Assembly: GCF_001279525.1 (NCBI RefSeq)
Contig: NZ_LGDY01000058.1
Coordinates: 62,001-126,000, forward strand
Reading direction: 5' to 3'
DNA from: Nocardia sp. NRRL S-836
GTDB lineage: Bacteria; Actinomycetota; Actinomycetes; Mycobacteriales; Pseudonocardiaceae
Length of the DNA: 64,000 nt
Below the pieces are notes generated by a model. That model did not search any database and had not been told where the DNA came from. It saw only the letters and a program-made list of their open reading frames with translations. A program made the translations under genes and the position numbers. This document shows positions 36,001 through 43,825 of the stretch, one piece after another. Within the stretch, counting starts at the first letter, position 1, and each line of letters starts with the position of its first letter.

Positions 36001-37251
36001 TCCCGCGAACTCCTCGACTACTGGAGCTCGAAGTTCGGAGAGGAAAAGCGCGACACGCTCAATGCGGCGAAGCAGGTGGGAATCTGCCTGCGTGCTCTCG
36101 GTCGTTACGCGGAAGCACTCGCGGTTGACGAACGTGCACATGCGGTCGCACAGGAACACCTCGGCGACGAAGCCGAGAACACGCTGATCCTCGCAAACAT
36201 GGTCGCACAGGACGTGCGTGCGCTGGGCGAGTTCGGCAAGGCATGGCGACTCAGCAACAACGCGTACGTCATCGCCAAGGACTCTTTCGGCGAGGAACAC
36301 GATCTCACACTGGCGGCCGCGGAGAACCTGGGGATCGCACTGCGATTGGTCGGCAATTTTCCGCTAGCCCGCGATATCGACCAGGCGACGTGGGAGCGGC
36401 GCACGCGGCTCCTCGGCGACGATCACCGGTTCACGCTGGCGACCCTCAACAACCTGTGCCTGGACATCCGCGAATGTGGTGAGTACGTCGAGGCCCGCGA
36501 CGTGCTCGAACCAGCGGTCGCGAAGCACCGCAGGCTGCTCGGTGACGACCACCCGGACACCCTGCAGGCCCTGAAGAACCTTGCGGTGACACGACGCAAG
36601 GCAGGTGACCACATCAGTGCGCTCCACCTCGCGGAGGAGGTGCTGCAGAGGTACACCAAGCGGTACGGCGAGAACTACCCCGGCTCACTGGCGGCATCGA
36701 TGAACCTGTCGGTGGAACTGCGGCAGACAGGTTCGTTGGCCGAGGCGCGTGACCTCGGCGAGCGGGTGCTGCGGGCGTACACGGACACCGTCGGGGACCA
36801 CCATCCGTACGGGTCAGCAGCCAAGACCAACCTCGCGGTGACGTTGCGGCTGCTCGGCGATGTCGACGGGGCCTCTGCACTGAACGAGGACGCTTTCGTC
36901 TCGATGCGGGACGCTCTGGGCGATGACCACCCGTTCACGCTCGTCTGCGCGACGAACAGGGCGAGCGACCACGCGGCGTCAGGAGACTTCGACCGTGCGC
37001 ACGCACTGAACCAGTGGGCGCTGGAACGATCACGACGGGTCTTCGGCGACGAACACCCGTCGACGCTCGCCTGCCTTGCGAACATCGTTCTCGACCTGCG
37101 CGGTCTCGGCCGCACCGCGGACGCGGAGTCGCTGCAGATCGACGTCATCCGCAGGTTCCAGCGCGTGCTGGGCAAGAACCACCCGACCACGATCGCCGCG
37201 GCCAGCAGCGATCGCCTGAACTGCGACATCGAGGCCCTGCCGACCGGCTGA
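33058..37251 (+). CDS. FxSxx-system-like vWA/NB-ARC/TPR protein (FxsT-like)
   Basis: 1,397 residues. The N-terminal 550 residues resemble SAV_2336-type proteins and contain a vWA-like segment (VALVVDTAALDIWQ near 147-160). An NB-ARC-like NTPase follows, with NFTGR near 582 and P-loop GLGGIGKSQ near 613. The last 450 residues are about nine 42-residue TPRs with repeated LGDDHP or GDEHPST blocks. This architecture matches the tetratricopeptide protein of FxSxx-COOH peptide systems. It is coupled to MoxR by ATGA and its stop is four bases from that of the convergent HEXXH gene. It may be the vWA member of the ternary system and recognise the peptide product; both are inferences. Confidence 0.83.
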   Translation: MSPVERELTARELADALWLAGHMWWTESRELPELSEIPTLPQRKPRELPKPPLPPPQPPGTAPAQWHSAPPRLIVGTSHGDTRDSAPPVTEPLPNARAISRALRPLRRLVPADRDEEFDEEATAVHVAESGMWLPAFRPALTHPFEVALVVDTAALDIWQREIADFRALLETQGAFRTVRLQFANFDETSASDLLLRSGAPDGPTRGPAELLDPTGRRLVLVVTDGIGKAWHTGAAAKVIGYWGRSVHVAVVHLLPQELWSWTGISTSRVQLRVQEAGAPNRRIRYRLADVSDERPPDTAVPVPVLELRPAWLGHWTQLVQGDDPVVRLTTFFADPEVKESSFEVDPLLHLDAAELVSRFRTIASPPAFALAGLLAAVPVPLQLPVMTAVRRTLLPDAELSHLAEVLLGGLVVRGDAESADTYEFRDGLRQELLATCSRADTARVLRTVANLFGPKSEAVRDLKAALDDPDAEISAVTPESLPHLRLQQVIFRAMSGPYAKRSHRIRAIITELMDGQAETVTHSTDSLHTVSDPHPEEAPSQMPAADSGATVTLHNEASLVVLHEQHDAPSVWSVPPRNFNFTGRTDMLADLHTRLNSGVTNLAAVLPEALYGLGGIGKSQIAIEYAYRHADEYDVVWWIPADDPAHIRSVFTTLAEKLGLSTAGSINTVVEAVRESLRCGHPHRRWLLVFDNADKPEDVRPFFPTGGSGHILVTSRNSHWSNVAETVEVDLFSRSESKQLLQRRNHGLTDEKAEQIADVLGDLPLAIEQAASWLRGTGMNAAEYLSLFARKRAELLEAGMPLDYHVPVAAAWNVSFDRLSEENPAALQLLQTCAFFAPEPIDRNIFIDLDEIPVPDELAAALRDPLLLSEAMRQINRYSLAQIDPTTNTIVLHRLVQGALFDRMTPQERTQMRHATHLLLAADDPRRPGSEKNWPKYIALLPHVRASKTQECDEPRVRRTALNSATFLAAWGDVQSGLEYSRELLDYWSSKFGEEKRDTLNAAKQVGICLRALGRYAEALAVDERAHAVAQEHLGDEAENTLILANMVAQDVRALGEFGKAWRLSNNAYVIAKDSFGEEHDLTLAAAENLGIALRLVGNFPLARDIDQATWERRTRLLGDDHRFTLATLNNLCLDIRECGEYVEARDVLEPAVAKHRRLLGDDHPDTLQALKNLAVTRRKAGDHISALHLAEEVLQRYTKRYGENYPGSLAASMNLSVELRQTGSLAEARDLGERVLRAYTDTVGDHHPYGSAAKTNLAVTLRLLGDVDGASALNEDAFVSMRDALGDDHPFTLVCATNRASDHAASGDFDRAHALNQWALERSRRVFGDEHPSTLACLANIVLDLRGLGRTADAESLQIDVIRRFQRVLGKNHPTTIAAASSDRLNCDIEALPTG

Positions 37252-37255
37252 GCGG

Positions 37256-38995
37256 TCAGCTCCCGATCCATGCGACCAGCTCGCGTGGATCGGACAGTTC
37301 ACCGGTGCGCCGCGTGACCTCGGCGTGCACCGCCATGACGACCTCCGGCCTGCGCAGCAGGACTCCGGCCCACGGGTCCGCAAGTCCCAGGCCGACCCAT
37401 GCGAGCGCGTCGTCCGGTCGTGCCTCGAGATCGGCCAGATAGAGCCGCGCCGCGCCTTCCTGGTCGCCGGTGACATGCAGCAGATCTGCCGCTGTCGTTG
37501 CAGGAACGGTGTTGGAGTGCGCGGCGAGCGCAGCCGGTGCACGCAGCCACAAACGCCGCAACTCCATGCGGGGTTGCGGCGGCGTCGGTCCCGGCGACAA
37601 CCTGACCCGCGGCAGCTCCCCAGCAGGGCGCGGATCCCCCGCGAGCCACGCCTCGGCGAGCAGGCGGACCGCGGCCGGCTCGGGAGCGAGATGCCGTGCC
37701 CGCCAGGTGGCCCGGTGGTCCCTGGTAGCGAGCCGTGCCGCGTGTGCGGCCACGTCGCTGACCTGGATTCGGCTCCAGCGCGCCAACTGCGTCGCCATGG
37801 TCGTGGCGAAGCGACGCCCGAGTGCGGTCAGCTCACCGCATTCACGCAGGAACCTGGCCGTCCGGCTCGTCTGTCCGCACCAGTAGGCGAACTCGAAGTC
37901 CGCATGATCCGACACGGCGGTCTGGCGGTGCGCTCTCCAGAAGTCGGCAACACCCAGAAACGCGTACACGCCTTGCAGCAGTCCGCTGACGGGGCGGGGA
38001 TCGTCACGCCACGGTGCGTAGCAGTGGGCGCTTCCTCCGGTTGCGCAAAGAGGCTCCATGGCCGCGAGGGCGGCAAGCTTCGTGTGCTGCACTTCGTGAG
38101 CGAGCGTTTCAGCGAAAGCGGCGGCGTCTGGCGGCAGAGACATCACCACTGCCCCACAGGCGTCGGCGGACGAGCCGCTGTAGGGCCGGCCGTCGCTCAT
38201 CGGCAAGGCCGGCACGATGGTGCTGATGAGGGCGGAGACCGCGGCCGCGTAGTCACCGCCGAGCAACGACCACGCCTCGGTGAGGCCGGCCGCCCATCGT
38301 GAGATCTCGCCGTCGGTCAACCGGTTCGGTGCGACTCGGGCACGGTAGTCGCGATGCGGCTCGACATCGTCCAGCAGTGGCGTGAAGTCGCCCGCACCGA
38401 TCCGTCGCACGGATGCCCAGTTCTCGTCGTCCGGTATGCGGACCGTGCGGCCACCCCTCGACACCGAGAGCAGGCCGGCTCGGCTCTCCGCGCGAGCGAC
38501 GGCCCAGGGTGACGTGTCCGGCACGGTCGCGACGCCCAGCGACGGAAACGAAACAACACCTTCACTCACCGGCACGTCGATGGAGAACTCGATGCCGCAC
38601 AGATGGGCTGCCGCAGCCGCGACGCAGCTCAGGTGTCCGACCTCGACCCACAGCGGTTGAGCTGACTCCGCACTCCCGCGCAGCCGTCTCAGCAGGTCAG
38701 CGAGCCACACCCCGATCTGGGGCAGCAGCAGGACTTCGCGCACCAGTGACGGGGAGGTCCGCTGAGCGGCGACGAGGAGATCCCACGCGTCGTCGACCCG
38801 CAACCGGAGCGGCCGATCGACGACCTCGTCCAGGAGGGCGCGAAGCGAGACCAGCCGGGCGCTGAGCTGACCGTCTCTCAACAACCGCAGGGCGGCGGCG
38901 TCACCGCCGCCGTGGGCGAGCTGGTCCACCACGGTCAAGGGCAACCGGTGGGAGCTCAGCACGTGATCAGCGGCATCGTCTTCCGCTCCGGCCAC
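37256..38995 (-). CDS. HEXXH-motif peptide-modification protein
   Basis: 579 residues from GTG 38995; GTG 38962 is an alternative that overlaps the precursor stop and starts at LSSHRLPL. The motif LAHEVQHTK is at about 299-306, embedded in helical sequence typical of the HEXXH family of FxSxx-COOH loci. That family was first read as protease-like; more recent naming treats members as 2-oxoglutarate-dependent peptide beta-hydroxylases. The overlap with the small-peptide gene upstream points to that peptide as substrate. No FxsB radical SAM or FxsC gene is nearby. Confidence 0.8.
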   Translation of the reverse strand: MAGAEDDAADHVLSSHRLPLTVVDQLAHGGGDAAALRLLRDGQLSARLVSLRALLDEVVDRPLRLRVDDAWDLLVAAQRTSPSLVREVLLLPQIGVWLADLLRRLRGSAESAQPLWVEVGHLSCVAAAAAHLCGIEFSIDVPVSEGVVSFPSLGVATVPDTSPWAVARAESRAGLLSVSRGGRTVRIPDDENWASVRRIGAGDFTPLLDDVEPHRDYRARVAPNRLTDGEISRWAAGLTEAWSLLGGDYAAAVSALISTIVPALPMSDGRPYSGSSADACGAVVMSLPPDAAAFAETLAHEVQHTKLAALAAMEPLCATGGSAHCYAPWRDDPRPVSGLLQGVYAFLGVADFWRAHRQTAVSDHADFEFAYWCGQTSRTARFLRECGELTALGRRFATTMATQLARWSRIQVSDVAAHAARLATRDHRATWRARHLAPEPAAVRLLAEAWLAGDPRPAGELPRVRLSPGPTPPQPRMELRRLWLRAPAALAAHSNTVPATTAADLLHVTGDQEGAARLYLADLEARPDDALAWVGLGLADPWAGVLLRRPEVVMAVHAEVTRRTGELSDPRELVAWIGS

Positions 38996-39192
38996 TCCGG
39001 CAGCAGGCCTCCGCTGCAGTCACTACCGGAACTGCTCATTCGAGCCGCGCGCACGGCCGGGTCGGTGACGCTGAGCAGTACCGCGTGCACCGATGCCTCA
39101 ACAGACCGATCTGTGGTGCGCCGGAGTTCGTCGAGGGAGACTTCCGTCAGGTCGACGAGGTCACAGCTCACCTCAAGAACGTCATCTACCAC
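38956..39192 (-). CDS. Candidate ribosomal peptide precursor (FxsA-like leader)
   Basis: 78 residues from GTG 39192, which has GGAGG nine bases upstream; the frame also opens from ATG 39270 and ATG-ATG near 39231 without such a site. The first half (DLVDLTEVSLDEL, then helical SVEASVHAVLLSV) resembles the conserved leader of FxSxx-COOH peptides. The C-terminal tail differs: it has SGSDCSGG, then LLPEWPERKTMPLITC, ending in Cys instead of FxSxx. The gene overlaps the HEXXH gene by 40 bases. Precursor function is inferred from size, leader and position. Confidence 0.6.
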   Translation of the reverse strand: MVDDVLEVSCDLVDLTEVSLDELRRTTDRSVEASVHAVLLSVTDPAVRAARMSSSGSDCSGGLLPEWPERKTMPLITC

Positions 39193-39351
39193 CGCGTTCG
39201 CCCTCCGACTACCGACTGTCGCGTGCATCATGCCTAATCGGAGACCGGAGCGGGCCGCGGGGGAGCACATCGAGTGGATTGTGCGTCACCCCGTTGACAC
39301 GAGAAACGCCTGACGGTCACGATCCGCCCCACCCGCGGGCGGGTCATCGGC

Positions 39352-39380
39352 CGCTCCACGCAACAGTCCTCTGTGGAGCG
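39352..39380 (-). terminator. Hairpin downstream of the TetR gene
   Basis: An 8-base stem (CGCTCCAC at 39352-39359 with GTGGAGCG at 39373-39380) and a 13-base loop lie 30 bases past the TetR stop. It would end the minus-strand TetR transcript before the peptide gene at 39192. Confidence 0.4.
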
Positions 39381-39409
39381 CTGGGCACGGGATCCGCTGC
39401 TGAGGACGG

Positions 39410-40084
39410 TCAGCCTTCGCGAAGCTGCGAGCCCGCGTCCGAAAGGCCGCGCAGCACGAGGCTGAGCGCGCGGGCGAGGTGCTCCCGGTGGCCGTCGAGC
39501 GCCTCGGACGTGATCCCGCCGGCGGCCGCGGCCGCCACGTCGTCGGTGGCGGCCTTCAGGACCGCGCTCATGGCCGCTGCCTGGACGCGGACGGCGATCG
39601 CGTCGGGTGGGAGGTCCATGCGGTGGGCGAGGACCTCGGCGAGGGCGTCCTCGCCGCGTTCGCGCAGCATCAGGTAGGCGGCGCGCAGTGCGGGTTCGTG
39701 GCGGGTCAGGCGGACGACCTCCAGCACCGCCTCGACGTCCTCGTCCGAGCCGGCGTCCAGCACCGGCTGGTAGGCGGCGCGGAGGTGGTCGACGAGGTCG
39801 AGTTCCGGGGGCCAGGCGCGCAGGACGGCGCAGAAGGCGTCGACGCTGCGGGTGAGGAGGGGTTCGACGCTGCTCTCCTTGTGGGGGAAGTGGCGCCAGA
39901 ACGTGCGTTCGGAGACTCCGGCGGCCTGGGCGATCTGCTCGCCCGAGGTCGCGGCCACGCCCTGCTCGGCGAACAGGCGCACGGCGTGGCGGGAGATCTC
40001 CAGGCGTTGCCGCTGACGTTGCTCCTCGCTCACCGGCGGACGGCCCCTGCGGGGCGCGCCGTTTTCCGCCACAACGTCCGTCAT
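39410..40084 (-). CDS. TetR/AcrR-family regulator
   Basis: 224 residues from ATG 40084. An Arg/Pro-rich arm is followed by a helix-turn-helix (TSGEQIAQAAGVSERTFWRHF, about 46-66) and a C-terminal domain of the kind often paired with P450s. It is divergent from the P450-ferredoxin operon, with a strong palindrome between them, so it most likely represses both. Confidence 0.93.
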   Translation of the reverse strand: MTDVVAENGAPRRGRPPVSEEQRQRQRLEISRHAVRLFAEQGVAATSGEQIAQAAGVSERTFWRHFPHKESSVEPLLTRSVDAFCAVLRAWPPELDLVDHLRAAYQPVLDAGSDEDVEAVLEVVRLTRHEPALRAAYLMLRERGEDALAEVLAHRMDLPPDAIAVRVQAAAMSAVLKAATDDVAAAAAGGITSEALDGHREHLARALSLVLRGLSDAGSQLREG

Positions 40085-40117
40085 CGGGCGATTCAAGCAC
40101 GTCGGAGACGTGAAAGT

Positions 40118-40140
40118 TTAATGGCAGCGACTGCCAATAA
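40118..40140. promoter_or_regulatory. TetR operator palindrome
   Basis: TTAATGGCAG (40118-40127), spacer CGA, and CTGCCAATAA (40131-40140) form an inverted repeat with one mismatch in ten. It sits in the 73-base gap between the TetR and P450 starts, ending 17 bases before the P450 ATG. The position fits autorepression and control of the P450. Confidence 0.75.
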
Positions 40141-40157
40141 ACGGTACGGTCGGGGTC

Positions 40158-41372
40158 ATGAGCATTGCTCCCGAACGCCTTCAACTGCCTTTGCCCAGGC
40201 CGAACGTGCTCGAACTGGCCCCGCTCTACTCACTGCTGCGCCGAGAGGCGCCGATCGCCCCGGTCACCACACCGGCGGGCGACCCGGCGTGGCTCGTGAC
40301 CCGGTTCGAGGAGGTCCGCCTCCTGTTGGGTGACAAGCGCTTCGGCCGCTCCCACCCCGCGCCCGAGCAGGCGTCCCGCATCTCGACCGCCGCCGTGCAG
40401 GACGGGCCGACCGGCGACTTCGAGACCGAGGAGGCCGACCACGCACGCATGCGCCGGCTGCTCACGCCCGCGTTCTCCGCCAAGCGGATGCGGATGCTGT
40501 CCGACCACATGGGACAGTTGGTCGACGGGTACCTGGACCGGCTGGTCGCCGAGCACGACGCCGCCGGGGTCGTCGACCTGCACCAGGGGCTCGCGTTCCC
40601 GCTGCCGGTCGCGATGATCTGCCGGCTGCTCGGCGTGCCGGAGGCCGACCGCGAGCTCTTCGCGTCGCTGTCCGAGCGCATGGCGGGCACGGCGATCGGC
40701 GAGGAGGCGCACCGGGCGCGGGAGGAGTTCTTCCGCTACATGATCGGGCTGATCGAGACGAAGCGGCCCGAACTCGGCGAGGACGTGATCTCCGACCTCG
40801 TCCGCGCGCAGGAGGCCGACCCGGCCTTCGACTACGAGCAGATGGTGCGGCTGTGCGTCGGGCTGCTGTTCGCCGGGCACGAGACCACGGTCAACCGGAT
40901 CGGGCTCGGCGTGCTGTTCCTGATGACCAACCGCTCCCACTGGGACGCGCTGGTCGCCGACCCGGACGGGCACGTCGACGCGGTGGTCGAGGAGGTCATG
41001 CGCCTCGGTGCGCCCGGCGACCTGGGACTGCTGCGGTACGCGCGCGAGGACGTGGACATCGCCGGGGTGACGATCCGGCGCGGGGACGCGCTGGTGCTGT
41101 CCATCAACGCGGCGAACCGGGACGCGTCGGTGTACTCGGACGCGGAGACGTTCGACCCGGACCGTCCGGAGAGGACACACCTCGGGTTCGGGCACGGGGC
41201 GCACTTCTGCATCGGTGCGTCGCTGGCGCGGACCGAGCTGAAGGTGGTGTTCGCGGCACTGGCCAAGCGGCTGCCGGACCTGCGGCTGGCCAAGGACGTC
41301 TCCGAGCTGGAGATCAGGGCCACGCTCACGGGCGGCGTGTCGGAGCTCCCGGTGACCTGGAGGTCGGCGTGA
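40158..41372 (+). CDS. Cytochrome P450
   Basis: 404 residues, standard bacterial length. It has AGHETT in the I-helix, ExxR in EEVMR, and the haem loop FGHGAHFCIG with Cys351 as ligand. The partner ferredoxin gene overlaps its stop (GTGA), so the pair forms an electron-transfer operon needing only a reductase. It resembles macrolide or polyketide hydroxylating P450s, but no biosynthetic cluster is visible, so the substrate may be a xenobiotic or lipid. Confidence 0.95.
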   Translation: MSIAPERLQLPLPRPNVLELAPLYSLLRREAPIAPVTTPAGDPAWLVTRFEEVRLLLGDKRFGRSHPAPEQASRISTAAVQDGPTGDFETEEADHARMRRLLTPAFSAKRMRMLSDHMGQLVDGYLDRLVAEHDAAGVVDLHQGLAFPLPVAMICRLLGVPEADRELFASLSERMAGTAIGEEAHRAREEFFRYMIGLIETKRPELGEDVISDLVRAQEADPAFDYEQMVRLCVGLLFAGHETTVNRIGLGVLFLMTNRSHWDALVADPDGHVDAVVEEVMRLGAPGDLGLLRYAREDVDIAGVTIRRGDALVLSINAANRDASVYSDAETFDPDRPERTHLGFGHGAHFCIGASLARTELKVVFAALAKRLPDLRLAKDVSELEIRATLTGGVSELPVTWRSA

Positions 41373-41563
41373 AGGTGAGCGTGGACCAGGAGAAGTGCGT
41401 CGGGTCCGGGCAGTGCGTGCTGGCCGCGGACGACGTGTTCGACCAGCGCGACGAGGACGGGCTCGTGGACCTGCTGAACCCCAGTCCGCCGGAGAGCAGG
41501 CTCGCCGACGTGCGGCACGCGGCCGCCGTGTGCCCGGCGGCCGCGATCCTCGTGCAGGACTGA
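41369..41563 (+). CDS. 3Fe-4S ferredoxin
   Basis: 64 residues from GTG 41369. Cys10, Cys16 and Cys55 form the three-cysteine pattern (CVGSGQC and VCPAAAI) of 3Fe-4S ferredoxins, with Gly at 13 in the place of the fourth cysteine of 4Fe types. It overlaps the P450 gene and is its likely electron donor. Confidence 0.95.
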   Translation: MKVSVDQEKCVGSGQCVLAADDVFDQRDEDGLVDLLNPSPPESRLADVRHAAAVCPAAAILVQD

Positions 41564-41569
41564 ACCCCG

Positions 41570-41600
41570 GGCGGCGCAGTGCGTGCGGCACTGCGCCGCC
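41570..41600. terminator. Bidirectional hairpin terminator
   Basis: A perfect 13-base stem (GGCGGCGCAGTGC at 41570-41582 with its complement at 41588-41600) and a 5-base loop occupy the space between the ferredoxin stop and the convergent cupin stop. Confidence 0.85.
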
Positions 41601-42071
41601 TCAGTCGACGAAGTACGAGTCGTGCTCGTCCAGGAACGCCACCCGGTCCTGCTCCGCGACCTGGCCGAGCCGTTCGAAGTACTCCTCGCGCGGCGCGCCG
41701 GGCGTGAACAGCAGCAGCATCTCGGCCGGCGCGTCGGAGTCGTTGCGGAACGCATGCAGGCCGCCCTGCGGGACGTGCAGGAAGTCGCCCGCGCCCGCCT
41801 CGATCCACCGGTCGCCGTTGTACAGGCGCACAACGCCGTTGAGGACGAAGAACGACTCCGAGATCGTGCGGTGGAAGTGCGTCGCCGGGCCACCGGCGCG
41901 CGGCCGCATCACCACGCGGTACAGGCCGAACTCGCCGCGGGTGGTCGCGGTGGTCGCGAGGTAGTGGATCCCGTTGTCGGGCGTGCCGGTGTCGACGGGC
42001 GTGCTCGCGGGGCGGAAGCGGGCGGTGACCTCGCCGCCCTCGCCGAAGTAGACCTTCTCGGGGTAAGACAT
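41601..42071 (-). CDS. Cupin-domain protein
   Basis: 156 residues from ATG 42071, with GAGAGGA upstream. The first cupin motif is visible as ATHFHRTISESFFVLNG and the second as GDFLHVPQGGLHAFRN, giving His, Glu and His metal ligands. Possible roles are a quercetinase-like dioxygenase or a non-catalytic binding protein; nothing nearby decides this. Confidence 0.88.
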   Translation of the reverse strand: MSYPEKVYFGEGGEVTARFRPASTPVDTGTPDNGIHYLATTATTRGEFGLYRVVMRPRAGGPATHFHRTISESFFVLNGVVRLYNGDRWIEAGAGDFLHVPQGGLHAFRNDSDAPAEMLLLFTPGAPREEYFERLGQVAEQDRVAFLDEHDSYFVD

Positions 42072-42134
42072 GGTGCGGCTGTCCTCTCGTCGGTTTCCAG
42101 CAGGTAGACCGCACAGCCCGCGCATTTGTGACAG

Positions 42135-43709
42135 CTACTGCTTCATCAGCGGTTCGGTCAGCGGCGTGCCGTCCGCCCTGCCCACGAAGCAGTGGATCAC
42201 GCGGCTGGAGTGGCGGTAGCCGTCCCGCGTCTTCACCTTCCACGACTCGGCGGTGGGGACGACGACCCAGTACTTCAGCGTCTTCTCCTTGTCCTGGCCG
42301 GTCACCTTGTCCGACAGGAACGTGCGGGTGCAGGCGGTGCCGCCGATCTTCGTCAGCTCCTCGACACCGGGGTACGGGACGTCCTTCTCCGACTCGGAGT
42401 TGGCGACGACGGTGTCGAGGACCTCGGTCGCGTGCTCCTTGTAGCAGCCGCCGCGGTCCTGCGGCTTGATCGGCGCGGCGTCCTTGGCGGGCAGCCAGGT
42501 CAGGCAGTCCTTCCGGAACGCCAGCAGGCCGTCGTCCTTGATGTCGCCGTCCACGCCCAGGGTCAGCACCGGCTGCATCGCCGGGGTGCTGGCCGGACCG
42601 TCGGCCAGACCGAGGCCCATGTTGTCGAACATCGGCTTGAAGACGGTGAAGTACAGCAGGACGAACGCGCCGATGATGAACAACGGCGTCAGGACCGCGG
42701 AGAGGATCACGCCGACGGGACGCCCGCGCCGGGCGGGAACCTCGACCGGCGGTGCGGCGGCGAACGGCGGGGGTGTCAACGGCTGCGGCGTGAACGGCGG
42801 GGGCGCGGCGATCGGGCCGCTGTGGAACGGACCTCCGCCGACCGGTCCGGTGGGCGCGGGAACGGCCGGCACCGGCTCGACGCGCACGGTCGCGTCCCGC
42901 AGCTCGTCGCCGAGCACCCGCTCGATCAGCCGGTGCGCCTGCTGCACCCCGAGCCTGCGCGCCGGGTCCGGCTCCATCAGCCCGGTGATCAGCTCGCCCA
43001 GCGGCCCGCCGACGCGGGGCACCGGCCGTTCGCTCATCACCGCGAGGATCGTCGCCGAGGTGGTCGGCCGGTCGAACGCGCCGCGGCCCTCGACGGCGTA
43101 GAACAGCGTCGCTCCCAACGCCCACAGGTCCCACGCGGGCGACGCCTCACCGCCCGCGAGGCGTTCCGGCGACATGTAGGCCGGTGAGCCGATCAACGTC
43201 CCGGTGGCGGTCAGCCGCGGGTCGTCCAGCGACTGCGCGATGCCGAAGTCGGTGAGCTTCGCGGTGCCCCTGGCGGGCACCATCACGTTGCCGGGCTTGA
43301 CGTCGCGGTGCACGACACCCTGCAAGTGCGCGGCCTCCAGCGCCGCCAGCAGCTGGCCCGCGAGCGTGGCGGCGGCCTTGACGCCCAGCGGGCCGTCGAG
43401 GTCGACCGACTCGTCCAGCGTGGGGGCGTCGACCAGCTCCATCACGATGAACGTCTCGCCGGCCGCGGAGATCAGGTCGTAGACGGTGACGACGGCGGGC
43501 TCGGACAGCCGGCTCGCGATCTTGGCCTCGCGCAGCACGCGTTCCTGGTAGACGGCCCGTTCGTGCGCGGGAACGTTGCCGGGCAACAGCAGTTCCTTGA
43601 CCGCGACGGCACGGCCGAGCACGGTGTCCTCGCCGAGCCACACGACACCCATGCCGCCCCGGCCCAGCTCGCGGACCAGCCGGTAGCGCCCGTTGCCCAC
43701 CTCACGCAT
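42135..43709 (-). CDS. PknB-type serine/threonine protein kinase
   Basis: 524 residues from ATG 43709. The kinase domain (about 8-270) has GRGGMG, Lys38 in VAVKE, HRDVKPGN with Asp136, and DFG at 154-156, so it looks active. A Pro-rich linker and a single membrane helix (VGVILSAVLTPLFIIGAFVLLYF) lead to an extracellular domain of about 150 residues with four cysteines. Such kinases sense the envelope and phosphorylate cytoplasmic targets. It is divergent from the tannase-family gene. Confidence 0.95.
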   Translation of the reverse strand: MREVGNGRYRLVRELGRGGMGVVWLGEDTVLGRAVAVKELLLPGNVPAHERAVYQERVLREAKIASRLSEPAVVTVYDLISAAGETFIVMELVDAPTLDESVDLDGPLGVKAAATLAGQLLAALEAAHLQGVVHRDVKPGNVMVPARGTAKLTDFGIAQSLDDPRLTATGTLIGSPAYMSPERLAGGEASPAWDLWALGATLFYAVEGRGAFDRPTTSATILAVMSERPVPRVGGPLGELITGLMEPDPARRLGVQQAHRLIERVLGDELRDATVRVEPVPAVPAPTGPVGGGPFHSGPIAAPPPFTPQPLTPPPFAAAPPVEVPARRGRPVGVILSAVLTPLFIIGAFVLLYFTVFKPMFDNMGLGLADGPASTPAMQPVLTLGVDGDIKDDGLLAFRKDCLTWLPAKDAAPIKPQDRGGCYKEHATEVLDTVVANSESEKDVPYPGVEELTKIGGTACTRTFLSDKVTGQDKEKTLKYWVVVPTAESWKVKTRDGYRHSSRVIHCFVGRADGTPLTEPLMKQ

Positions 43710-43825
43710 GCCGGGAAGTCTCGCAAGCCGATCACCCGGTCCGGTGACGGGGGTTTGATGACGTACACGGTCAGCGTCGCCTGACGGGCGCGACGCGGCA
43801 ACGCGGGCGCTTAGCGTCGTGCGCC

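Noticed and set aside
37256..38995. Secreted zinc metalloprotease based on HEXXH
   Set aside because: There is no signal peptide or zincin third-ligand pattern that I can see, and overall sequence and context fit the HEXXH peptide-modification family.
29146..39270. A radical SAM enzyme or FxsC gene completing an FxSxx-COOH locus
   Set aside because: I searched all frames of this region for CxxxCxxC and TIR-like FxsC patterns and saw none in a credible gene.
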